Positions 1-5,466 are shown, numbered from the stretch's first letter. The stretch is 5,820 bases of DNA from an uncultured Ruminococcus sp. (GCA_946612185.1 CAMOEP010000164.1:1-5820); one strand, 5' to 3'. Made by a program: numbers and translations. Notes: generated from the letters alone by a model not told the origin.

Positions 1-40
1 GGATTTTGTGACACCATTGCGTGAATGATGTTCTGAGAGT

Positions 41-69
41 ATTATAGCCGGAAGCGGTGAAATTATTCA
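41..69 (-). promoter_or_regulatory. possible weak minus-strand promoter toward the left edge
   Basis: On the minus strand a perfect TATAAT (41-46) is followed by ACT, like the -10 of the penicillin-binding protein promoter in this window. The hexamer 17 bases upstream (64-69, TGAATA) matches TTGACA at only three of six positions, and there is no TGn extension. It lies just downstream of the terminator at 99-125 and would drive a gene beyond the left edge. I see nothing else in bases 1-98. Weak call from -10 identity and position only. Confidence 0.3.
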
Positions 70-98
70 GGTGTATTAAGAATTTTATAAGATAAAAT

Positions 99-125
99 CC
101 CCGGAAACTTTCCAAAGTCTCCGGG
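99..125 (-). terminator. intrinsic terminator of the penicillin-binding protein operon
   Basis: The arms 100-111 and 114-125 form a 12-bp stem with a very tight loop. In the minus-strand RNA all pairs form, one of them G-U; in the plus-strand RNA that pair becomes an A-C mismatch. The minus-strand transcript continues as GATTTTATC, a short U-tract. The plus side has a T-tract too (AAATTTTTATTT), so some bidirectional activity is possible. It lies about 7 bases past the stop of the 61-residue gene, as expected for the end of that operon. Confidence 0.75.
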
Positions 126-131
126 AAATTT

Positions 132-317
132 TTATTTATCAGCTTTTTTAACTTTAAGGTATGTACCGATATTTGCACAGCTTACTATAAGCATACAGAT
201 CGTGTATATCAGCCAGAATATTTTCGGCATCTCAATGTCTGCAAGGGAAGTGATGAGTATGATGATACCGAGTATTATGCCCATGACCGAAACAGTAAGT
301 ATCACTGGTTTTTTCAT
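132..317 (-). CDS. small two-pass membrane protein, function unknown
   Basis: A 61-residue protein with two clear hydrophobic segments, about residues 4-25 (rich in Ile, Val, Leu and Gly) and 32-54 (containing FWLIYTICMLIVSC). A short loop, ADIEMP, joins them. Both ends are basic (MKKP at the start, KVKKADK at the end), so both termini are probably cytoplasmic with a short outside loop, by the positive-inside rule. The ATG lies only 6 bases after the stop of the penicillin-binding protein gene. Its Shine-Dalgarno, GGGGTGAT (323-330), overlaps that stop codon, so its translation is probably coupled to the upstream gene. A terminator follows directly. I recognise no family. The operon position suggests a cell-envelope role, possibly as a partner of the penicillin-binding protein, but that is inference. 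The hydrophobic pattern, Shine-Dalgarno and terminator placement make it a convincing real gene despite its size. Confidence 0.75.
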   Translation of the reverse strand: MKKPVILTVSVMGIILGIIILITSLADIEMPKIFWLIYTICMLIVSCANIGTYLKVKKADK

Positions 318-323
318 AACCTA

Positions 324-1826
324 TCACCCCATAACTGTGTTCACGATGCCCTGATAGAGGTAAGCGGATTCGCTGGCGAAGTCGAAGCCGTGGTCGGCAG
401 GGTTGCGTATCTGCATTATTATGACGTAAGAACCGTCGTAGCTGCTGTAGTCTGACCAGGTGGAAGTGCCGTTGTCGGACTCCCTCTTGACGATGCCGGT
501 TATGTAGAGGAAATCGCCCTCCCAAGTCTCAGCAGTACCAGTCTTAGCGTAGAACGAGCAGCCGCCGGGAGCGTAAACACCGATATTTGCGCCAACCCCG
601 CTCATGCCGTCCAGGAGGTTCTGGCGGTAGTCAGCAGGTATTGAAGCGATGACCTGATTGGGCGCAGTACCTTCTTTCAGTACTTTGGTGGTGTCGTTCG
701 TGTCAACGATATTCTTGATAACGAAAGGTGTTACCATATCTCCGAAAACAGCCTCTCTGCCCAGAGCCGCCATATATATGGGGCAGGTGAGGACATAGGA
801 CTGACCGAAAGCGGTACGGCGCAGGTCGTCGTTGCAGTAGACCTCAACGTTATTGTGGAGATTGCCGAAGTCGCAGGGGATATCAGTGCCGAAGTGGAAT
901 ATAGTATCCAGGTCATTGAGAACGTCCTCAGCGCCTATCTGGTCAAAAGCTTTAGCAAAGAATATATTGCTTGAATTTATGAAAGCGGAGTACAGAGAAC
1001 GCTCCATAGGGTAGCCGAAGTTAGTATCGTGATCCCAGTTGACGATAGAAGTGCCGTCGTAGTACCAAGTGCCGTCGTCATAAACGGAGTATATACCGTG
1101 TTTGTCGGAAATAACCTCTGACATTATCTTGAAGCATGAGCCGGGTTCAGCGTTCTGGAAAGCCTTATTGCCGTAGTATCCCCAGGCGAGATCGTCGTCA
1201 TGCTCCACGCCCTCATACAGGTCAGGGTCATAGGAGGGGAAGTTTACCTGAGCCGCCAGTGAACCGTCAGTACGCATAACAACGGCAGAGCCGACGATAT
1301 TGCAGTCCGCCATATAGGAATAAACGGCGTTCTGGATATCTGCATCGAAAGTAAGCTGGATAGACTGACCCATTTTCTTGCCGTCAACATCGTCCGGATT
1401 AGGTTCAGTGAGCTGTTTTTCAAAGGTAAGGTCAAGACCCTCGGAGAGAGTATTGAGAACGTTAGCAAAAGCGACCTTGTTTGAATCGTTGGTCAGGCGC
1501 TTTTCCTTGCCAGTCTCATCGACCTCGCTGTACATGAGGACATTACCCTTGCAGTCGAGCAGTTTACCTTTAGGCAGGGCAGTAGTAGTTACGGTAGTGG
1601 TGGTAGTTTCGGTGGTAGTGGTAGCGGCGGTAGTAACAGCATCGGAAGCAGTGATAATAGAGATGATGTCGTCGCCAGCCTGTTCCCCTGACTGGGCATT
1701 GGTGGTATCAGTAACGCTCCCGGAAGCAGGAGTATTTTCCACCTTTTCGATAGAATTTGTGCATGACTGAGCCGAAAAAGTCATAGACAAAGCCAAAGCC
1801 CAGGCTAAAGTTTTCTTGATACGCAT
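324..1826 (-). CDS. class B penicillin-binding protein, short PbpA/FtsI-like transpeptidase with lipoprotein-like signal
   Basis: A 500-residue D,D-transpeptidase that would cross-link peptidoglycan outside the membrane. All three active-site motifs are present and in order: SxxK at S230-C-F-K233 (context PGSCFKIM; S230 is the expected acyl-enzyme serine), SxN at S285-S-N287, and KTG at K428-T-G430 (context AKTGTAE). Upstream, QLTFDADIQ (about 157-165) and FPSYDP (196-201) match the usual entry into this fold. The N-terminus is MRIKK, then a hydrophobic stretch to SAQSC. Cys22 could be lipidated, but the lipobox is imperfect because Gln sits at -2. An acidic and very Thr-rich linker follows (about 64-83). 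A PKGKLLDCKGNVL segment resembles the RGxIxDRxG motif of class B enzymes. Only about 75 residues separate linker and transpeptidase domain, so the pedestal domain is short, as in actinobacterial PbpA. The start has AAGGA (1836-1840) 9 bases upstream and a consensus promoter behind it. The 61-residue membrane protein gene follows in the same operon. Class is firm; lipidation and exact cellular role are inference. Confidence 0.93.
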   Translation of the reverse strand: MRIKKTLAWALALSMTFSAQSCTNSIEKVENTPASGSVTDTTNAQSGEQAGDDIISIITASDAVTTAATTTTETTTTTVTTTALPKGKLLDCKGNVLMYSEVDETGKEKRLTNDSNKVAFANVLNTLSEGLDLTFEKQLTEPNPDDVDGKKMGQSIQLTFDADIQNAVYSYMADCNIVGSAVVMRTDGSLAAQVNFPSYDPDLYEGVEHDDDLAWGYYGNKAFQNAEPGSCFKIMSEVISDKHGIYSVYDDGTWYYDGTSIVNWDHDTNFGYPMERSLYSAFINSSNIFFAKAFDQIGAEDVLNDLDTIFHFGTDIPCDFGNLHNNVEVYCNDDLRRTAFGQSYVLTCPIYMAALGREAVFGDMVTPFVIKNIVDTNDTTKVLKEGTAPNQVIASIPADYRQNLLDGMSGVGANIGVYAPGGCSFYAKTGTAETWEGDFLYITGIVKRESDNGTSTWSDYSSYDGSYVIIMQIRNPADHGFDFASESAYLYQGIVNTVMG

Positions 1827-1884
1827 TATAATCCGTCCTTCTATCCTTTATATCATTAAAGTGACATATTATTTCTATAATAGT

Positions 1885-1913
1885 ATTATACCGCAGTATT
1901 CGCCTTATGTCAA
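1885..1913 (-). promoter_or_regulatory. perfect-consensus promoter for the penicillin-binding protein operon
   Basis: The minus strand reads TTGACA (1908-1913), a 17-base spacer, then TATAAT (1885-1890). It is a full match to the housekeeping sigma factor consensus. Transcription should start near 1878, giving a 5' UTR of about 50 bases before the ATG at 1826. The -10 lies inside a 15-base palindrome (1876-1890, TATAATA G TATTATA). The terminator at 1930-1967 sits 16 bases upstream and insulates this promoter from the CRISPR array. Confidence 0.88.
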
Positions 1914-1929
1914 CATATTTCTTGACAAT

Positions 1930-1967
1930 AAAAAAAGAATGTCCATTTTACAGGACATTCTTTTTTT
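1930..1967. terminator. bidirectional intrinsic terminator at the left end of the CRISPR array
   Basis: A perfect 15-bp inverted repeat: seven A plus GAATGTCC (1930-1944), an 8-base loop ATTTTACA, and GGACATTC plus seven T (1953-1967). The GC-containing core gives the hairpin and the A/T runs give a U-tract in either direction. Read on the minus strand it would end the array transcript before the penicillin-binding protein promoter. Its T-run directly abuts the damaged last repeat of the array at 1968. Confidence 0.88.
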
Positions 1968-2899
1968 GTCCCCGGCAGGGGTGTGAGTTGCAACATCCCA
2001 ACTTTAAGAAGTTGGGAAATCCAAATGACGTTTCAGTCCCCAAGGGGGTGCGAGTTGCAACGTTCTTGATGAGGAGCGTACTCTCAAGGACAATACGTTT
2101 CAGTCCCCAAGGGGGTGTGAGTTGCAACGCTGTTCCTTTCCTCAATGCTAAGATCTTTGGTGTTTCAGTCCCCAATGGGGTGTGAGTTGCAACGAACGTA
2201 TACATAATTCTTACAAAGGTATTTACGTTTCAGTCCCCAATGGGGTGTGAGTTGCAACAACAAGAAACTTAAAAAGAAACTGAAAAACAAAGTTTCAGTC
2301 CCCAAGGGGGTGTGAGTTGCAACTGCTGTATTTCCTAATCATGTAGATACTGGTATGTTTCAGTCCCCAAGGGGGTGTGAGTTGCAACGGTCAGTCATAC
2401 CCATATTTTGACTTCAACCCGGTGTTTCAGTCCCCAATGGGGTGTGAGTTGCAACAATCAACCAAGCAAGCGACACAAATTTATCGAGTTTCAGTCCCCA
2501 ATGGGGTGTGAGTTGCGACAACGTCAAAATGGATAAAGGCAAGGCAAGCAAGTCGTTTCAGTCCCCAATGGGGTGTGAGTTGCAACGGCTATAATACGGT
2601 TGCAGAATAGATACAACAAGTTTCAGTCCCCAAGGGGGTGTGAGTTGCAACGAGATGGGTGCGAGCAAGTACTACAATGAGCAGTTTCAGTCCCCAAGGG
2701 GGTGTGAGTTGCAACACCTACAGCATATGCTAATGGCAGAAAGAACTAGTTTCAGTCCCCAAGGGGGTGTGAGTTGCAACGAGATGGGTGCGAGCAAGTA
2801 CTACAATGAGCAGTTTCAGTCCCCAAGGGGGTGTGAGTTGCAACGAGATTCGGCGAAGCCAAGCAGATTATTGTAGGGTTTCAGTCCCCAAAGGGGTGT
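1968..2899 (-). CRISPR. CRISPR array: 13 full repeats, 2 truncated end repeats, 14 spacers (one duplicated)
   Basis: The 32-bp repeat reads on the plus strand GTTTCAGTCCCC, AAN, GGGG, then TGTGAGTTGCAAC. CCCC and GGGG form a stem around a 3-base loop. Full repeats start at 2030, 2097, 2162, 2227, 2292, 2357, 2424, 2488, 2555, 2620, 2684, 2749 and 2813. The left end repeat (1968-1994) lacks GTTTCA and has the loop GGCA. The right end repeat (2878-2899) lacks its last 10 bases and has an A in the loop. The repeat at 2030 has GCGAG for GTGAG; that at 2488 ends GCGAC. Spacers are 32-35 bp; 2652-2683 and 2781-2812 are identical. The minus strand is called as transcribed for three reasons. The repeat then ends ACTGAAAC, like known type I and III 5' handles. 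A consensus promoter points in from the right. A terminator closes the left end. The subtype cannot be set because no cas genes are in view; I-C, I-B or III relatives are all possible. Confidence 0.97.
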
Positions 2900-2940
2900 T
2901 AAAAAGCCGGAGCAGGGCAGAATATACCGCTTACAATACT

Positions 2941-2969
2941 ATTATATCATCTCCGGGGGAATATGTCAA
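2941..2969 (-). promoter_or_regulatory. perfect-consensus promoter directed into the CRISPR array (leader promoter)
   Basis: The minus strand reads TTGACA (2964-2969), exactly 17 bases, then TATAAT (2941-2946). The predicted start near 2934 lies about 35 bases before the first (truncated) repeat at 2899, so the transcribed leader is very short. No open reading frame follows before the array, so the array is the obvious target of this promoter. The region between promoter and array (2900-2940) contains no other element I can name. Confidence 0.85.
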
Positions 2970-2997
2970 GGACTTATCTGAAAAAATATAACAGAAA

Positions 2998-3021
2998 CGG
3001 ACAGGCGATGCCGTCTGTCCG
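2998..3021 (-). terminator. terminator of the glgA operon
   Basis: The arms CGGACAG (2998-3004) and CTGTCCG (3015-3021) form a 7-bp stem. It starts 8 bases past the stop of the 91-residue gene. The minus-strand transcript continues TTTCTGTTATATTTTTT, an interrupted U-tract, so termination may be incomplete. Read-through would add to transcription of the array, whose own promoter lies about 30 bases further on. Confidence 0.68.
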
Positions 3022-3029
3022 CTGTTTGG

Positions 3030-3305
3030 TTATTCGGTTTTTCCGCCGGATTCGGTATACCTCTCCTCCAGCCATTTTACCAATGCCGCAAATCCCTCCG
3101 CATTAAGGTCAAACTCCGCTTCGTTTTCGATATTAGCTTTCATGGAGCAAAGTCTGCCATGCCAGGTCATGCATTTCAGCTTCTCGCCGTTCACTATTTT
3201 GAATGAGAAATCATCACGGCTGCCGGAGTAGTCGTTGCCGGCTTCAAAGTAGTACAGCTTAGGTATCTCGAAGATACGGGAAACGCTTGTAGGGCTTACT
3301 ATCAC
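3030..3305 (-). CDS. hypothetical protein, last gene of the glgA operon
   Basis: A 91-residue soluble protein that I do not recognise. It has no signal peptide or membrane segment. The first half is mixed, with aromatic and Asp/Ser-rich stretches (IPKLYYFEAGNDYSG, residues 15-29), then TWHGRLCSM (47-55). The C-terminal part, about 66-83, looks like an amphipathic helix (FAALVKWLEERY), followed by a hydrophilic tail. The start is GTG, chosen because a very strong AGGAGGTG (3311-3318) sits at ideal spacing and no ATG is available there. That Shine-Dalgarno is embedded in the last codons (Glu-Glu-Val) of the upstream HAD gene, and only 2 bases separate that stop from this GTG, so the two are almost certainly co-translated. 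Position suggests a role near glycogen or sugar-phosphate metabolism, but nothing in the protein confirms it. Confidence 0.8.
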   Translation of the reverse strand: MIVSPTSVSRIFEIPKLYYFEAGNDYSGSRDDFSFKIVNGEKLKCMTWHGRLCSMKANIENEAEFDLNAEGFAALVKWLEERYTESGGKTE

Positions 3306-3307
3306 GC

Positions 3308-3973
3308 TTACACCTCCTCAAAATAGGCTATTGCCTTTTCCAGGTCACTGTATACTCCCGATAGCATGGGCAGCATATCCTCCGTGGGCTGAGTAAGGTC
3401 TGGTATCATTATCACCTGACACCCTGCCCTGTAAGCGGAAAGCACACCGTTGGGCGAGTCCTCGAATGCGGCACATTCTCCGCAGGGTATACCCAGTTCA
3501 TTAGCGGCGGTGATGTATATATCCGGTTCAGGCTTGCCGTTTGTGACCATATCACCGCATATCACCGCATCGAAGTACCTTAGCGCATCTATCCGGCTAA
3601 GGTAGTCTGTAGCCCTGTCACGGGCGGTAGCGGTGGCGACAGCGATACTTTTCCCGGAATCTTTAAGGTATGAGAGCAGCTCGAAAAGTCCGCTCTTTAC
3701 CTCAAAGCCGTTCTGGTCGATGAAATCGTTCATCAGCTTTATGCGTCTGCTGCGCACTTCTTCAAAGGGGAATTCCTGCCCGAAGCGTTCTTTCAGCCGT
3801 GGTACGGAGTACTTTCTGGACAGGCTTCTTATGCCGAAAACGTCCTCGTCGGTCATATCATATCCGAACTCTCCTGCCGCCTGCCGCCAGAAGCGTACAA
3901 GCAGCTTTTCGGTGTCCAGCATAAGTCCGTCCATATCGAATATCGCACCACGGCAGTTATTATTATCCGGCAT
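3308..3973 (-). CDS. HAD-superfamily hydrolase, beta-phosphoglucomutase/phosphatase-like
   Basis: A 221-residue cytoplasmic HAD enzyme, the usual length for the subfamily with an alpha-helical cap inserted after motif I. Motif I is FDMDGLMLDTE: D13 is the expected nucleophile and D15 the acid/base. The cap spans roughly residues 20-85. Motif II is T114 in VATAT. Motif III is K147 in NGKPEPD. Motif IV is E171-D172 in FEDSPNG, the Mg2+ site. These support phosphate transfer or hydrolysis on a small phosphorylated substrate, likely a sugar phosphate. The sequence alone does not separate a beta-phosphoglucomutase from a phosphatase, and I favour a phosphatase. The ATG overlaps the glgA stop by one base (TAATG) and has only a weak Shine-Dalgarno, so translation is probably coupled to glgA. 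The next Met would remove the nucleophile, so this start is firm. Linkage to glgA suggests hexose-phosphate metabolism, which is inference. Confidence 0.92.
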   Translation of the reverse strand: MPDNNNCRGAIFDMDGLMLDTEKLLVRFWRQAAGEFGYDMTDEDVFGIRSLSRKYSVPRLKERFGQEFPFEEVRSRRIKLMNDFIDQNGFEVKSGLFELLSYLKDSGKSIAVATATARDRATDYLSRIDALRYFDAVICGDMVTNGKPEPDIYITAANELGIPCGECAAFEDSPNGVLSAYRAGCQVIMIPDLTQPTEDMLPMLSGVYSDLEKAIAYFEEV

Positions 3974-5427
3974 TACCAGTTTATCATCCAGCTATACATA
4001 CCCTCATACTGGCGTGCAGAGCTGTTCCAGGAGAAGTCGGTCTTCATGCCGCGGCAAACCATTTTGTCCCATTCGCCACGGTGGTTGAAGTAGATGTGTT
4101 TAGCGTAGTTGATAACGCCCAGCATTTCCTCGCCGTTGTAGTTAGCGAAGGAGAAGCCTGTTCCAGTGCCGTCGAACTCGTTGTAGGGCTGTACTGTATC
4201 TTTCAGACCGCCAGTCTCACGGACGATCGGAACTGTACCATATCGCAGGGAGATAAGCTGAGTAAGACCGCAAGGCTCAAAGAGTGAGGGCATGAGCATT
4301 GCGTCAGCAGCAGCGTAAAGCTTATGAGCCAGCTTATCGGAGTAGAGTATATTAGCGGAAACTCTTTCGGGGTACTTCCACTGATAGTGCTTGAACATAT
4401 TCTCATATCTCTGCTCACCAGTACCGATGACTACGAACTGAGTATTTTCGTCGCAGATACGCTCGATAGCGTAATTTACCAGGTCAAGACCCTTCTGGTC
4501 GGTAAGACGGGATATTATAGCTATCATGAACTTGTCCTTATCAACGGGCAGACCAAGTTCCTCCTGGAGGCGCATTTTGTTCTCAGCCTTTTTAGCCTTG
4601 AAGTTATCGGCGTTGAAAGGTGCATAGAGGTGCTTGTCGTTATTGGGGTCGAATACCTTGTAGTCGATGCCGTTTACGATACCACGCAGGGAAGCGCTTC
4701 TTGCCCTGAGCAGACCGTCAAGCTGTTCGCCGTAGAAGGGGTACTTGATTTCCTCGGCGTAAGTTTCGGAAACGGTGGTGATATAGTCAGCGTACACCAG
4801 ACCGCCCTTTAACATATTAGCGCCCTTGTGGAATTCCAGCTTGTCGGAGGTGAACATATAGTCCGGCAGGGCGGTATTGTACTTGAATGTGTCGATATCC
4901 CAAACGCCCTGGAATTTCAGGTTATGGATAGTCATGATAGTCTTGGTTGAACTGTAGAAAGGATTTGTAGCGAAAGTGGAGTGCATGAATACCGGAATGA
5001 GAGAGGACTGCCAGTCATGACAGTGAATGATATCCGGGCGGAATCCGACTACAGGGAGGATAGCGAGGACAGCCTTGCAGAAGAAAGTAAAGCGCTCGAT
5101 ATCCCACTTCATATCAGAGGAATAGGGCTGGTCGCACTTGAAGTAGTACTCATTGTCAACGAAGTAGAACTTGATACCATTGTACTCATACTCCATGATA
5201 CCGACGTGAACGCCGTCACGTCTGAAGCCATAGTCCATATAGAAGTGTGTAACGTACTTGAAATTGTCTCTGTACTTAGCGGGTATGCAGGTATAATAGG
5301 GCATTATCACCCTTACGTCAAACTCATTTTTGTCGATATACTGCGGCAGAGCGCCAACAACGTCAGCCAGACCGCCTGTTTTTATAAAGGGAACGCATTC
5401 TGATGCAGCGAATAATATTGTTTTCAT
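3973..5427 (-). CDS. glgA: glycogen (starch) synthase, ADP-glucose type
   Basis: A 484-residue GT5-family glycosyltransferase that adds glucose from ADP-glucose to the growing alpha-1,4-glucan in the cytoplasm. Length and both Rossmann domains fit bacterial GlgA (about 480 residues). Near the N-terminus, FIKTGGLADVVGALP carries the K16-T-G-G nucleotide-binding loop that typifies ADP-glucose synthases. HCHDWQ (135-140) is the conserved acceptor-side histidine region. In the C-terminal domain, ISRLTDQKG (305-313) supplies the Arg and Lys that contact the diphosphate. LFEPCGLTQL (382-391) contains E384, the conserved Glu of the active site, followed by the RETGGLKDTV loop (403-412). No key residue is missing. 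The ATG has AAGGAG (5436-5441) 8 bases upstream, behind a strong promoter and a 5' UTR hairpin. It is the first gene of an operon with the HAD enzyme and the 91-residue protein. No glgC, glgD, glgB or glgP is in view, so those steps must be encoded elsewhere. Confidence 0.97.
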   Translation of the reverse strand: MKTILFAASECVPFIKTGGLADVVGALPQYIDKNEFDVRVIMPYYTCIPAKYRDNFKYVTHFYMDYGFRRDGVHVGIMEYEYNGIKFYFVDNEYYFKCDQPYSSDMKWDIERFTFFCKAVLAILPVVGFRPDIIHCHDWQSSLIPVFMHSTFATNPFYSSTKTIMTIHNLKFQGVWDIDTFKYNTALPDYMFTSDKLEFHKGANMLKGGLVYADYITTVSETYAEEIKYPFYGEQLDGLLRARSASLRGIVNGIDYKVFDPNNDKHLYAPFNADNFKAKKAENKMRLQEELGLPVDKDKFMIAIISRLTDQKGLDLVNYAIERICDENTQFVVIGTGEQRYENMFKHYQWKYPERVSANILYSDKLAHKLYAAADAMLMPSLFEPCGLTQLISLRYGTVPIVRETGGLKDTVQPYNEFDGTGTGFSFANYNGEEMLGVINYAKHIYFNHRGEWDKMVCRGMKTDFSWNSSARQYEGMYSWMINW

Positions 5428-5449
5428 AACTCCAGCTCCTTTTCAAGCA

Positions 5450-5466
5450 GACCGCCGTAAGCGGTC
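5450..5466 (-). promoter_or_regulatory. small hairpin in the glgA 5' UTR
   Basis: GACCGC (5450-5455) and GCGGTC (5461-5466) pair as a GC-rich 6-bp stem with a 5-base loop. It lies between the predicted transcription start (near 5477) and the Shine-Dalgarno at 5436-5441. It lacks a U-tract, so it is not a terminator. It may stabilise the mRNA 5' end or affect ribosome access; it is too small for a known riboswitch class. Confidence 0.4.

Noticed and set aside
232..525. Minus-strand open frame of 97 codons rich in His and Arg
   Set aside because: It overlaps the end of the transpeptidase gene and the small membrane protein gene in another frame, has low-complexity composition and no supporting start site.
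1378..1770. Plus-strand open frame of 130 codons opposite the penicillin-binding protein
   Set aside because: Its Val-rich stretch is simply the reverse of the poly-Thr linker codons.
1922..1951. Plus-strand TTGACA at 1922-1927 as a promoter into the array from the left
   Set aside because: No acceptable -10 lies 16-18 bases downstream, and the bidirectional terminator sits inside the would-be promoter.
1860..1994. Left-side AT-rich region as the CRISPR leader with plus-strand transcription
   Set aside because: A terminator directly abuts the array there, the handle-like ACTGAAAC end is on the minus strand, and a perfect promoter faces the array from the right.
1907..2991. Open frames on both strands across the CRISPR region (for example 1907-2185, 1948-2205 and 2640-2876)
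   Set aside because: They are made of translated repeats and spacers, with periodic peptide motifs such as QSPRGCELQ, and have no proper ribosome binding sites.
4324..5403. Long plus-strand open frames opposite glgA (4324-4812, 4981-5403)
   Set aside because: They are antisense shadows of a well-conserved gene with all GlgA motifs, and they match no protein family I know.
5450..5466. Riboswitch or T-box upstream of glgA
   Set aside because: The UTR is only about 50 bases with one 6-bp hairpin, too small and without any conserved core.
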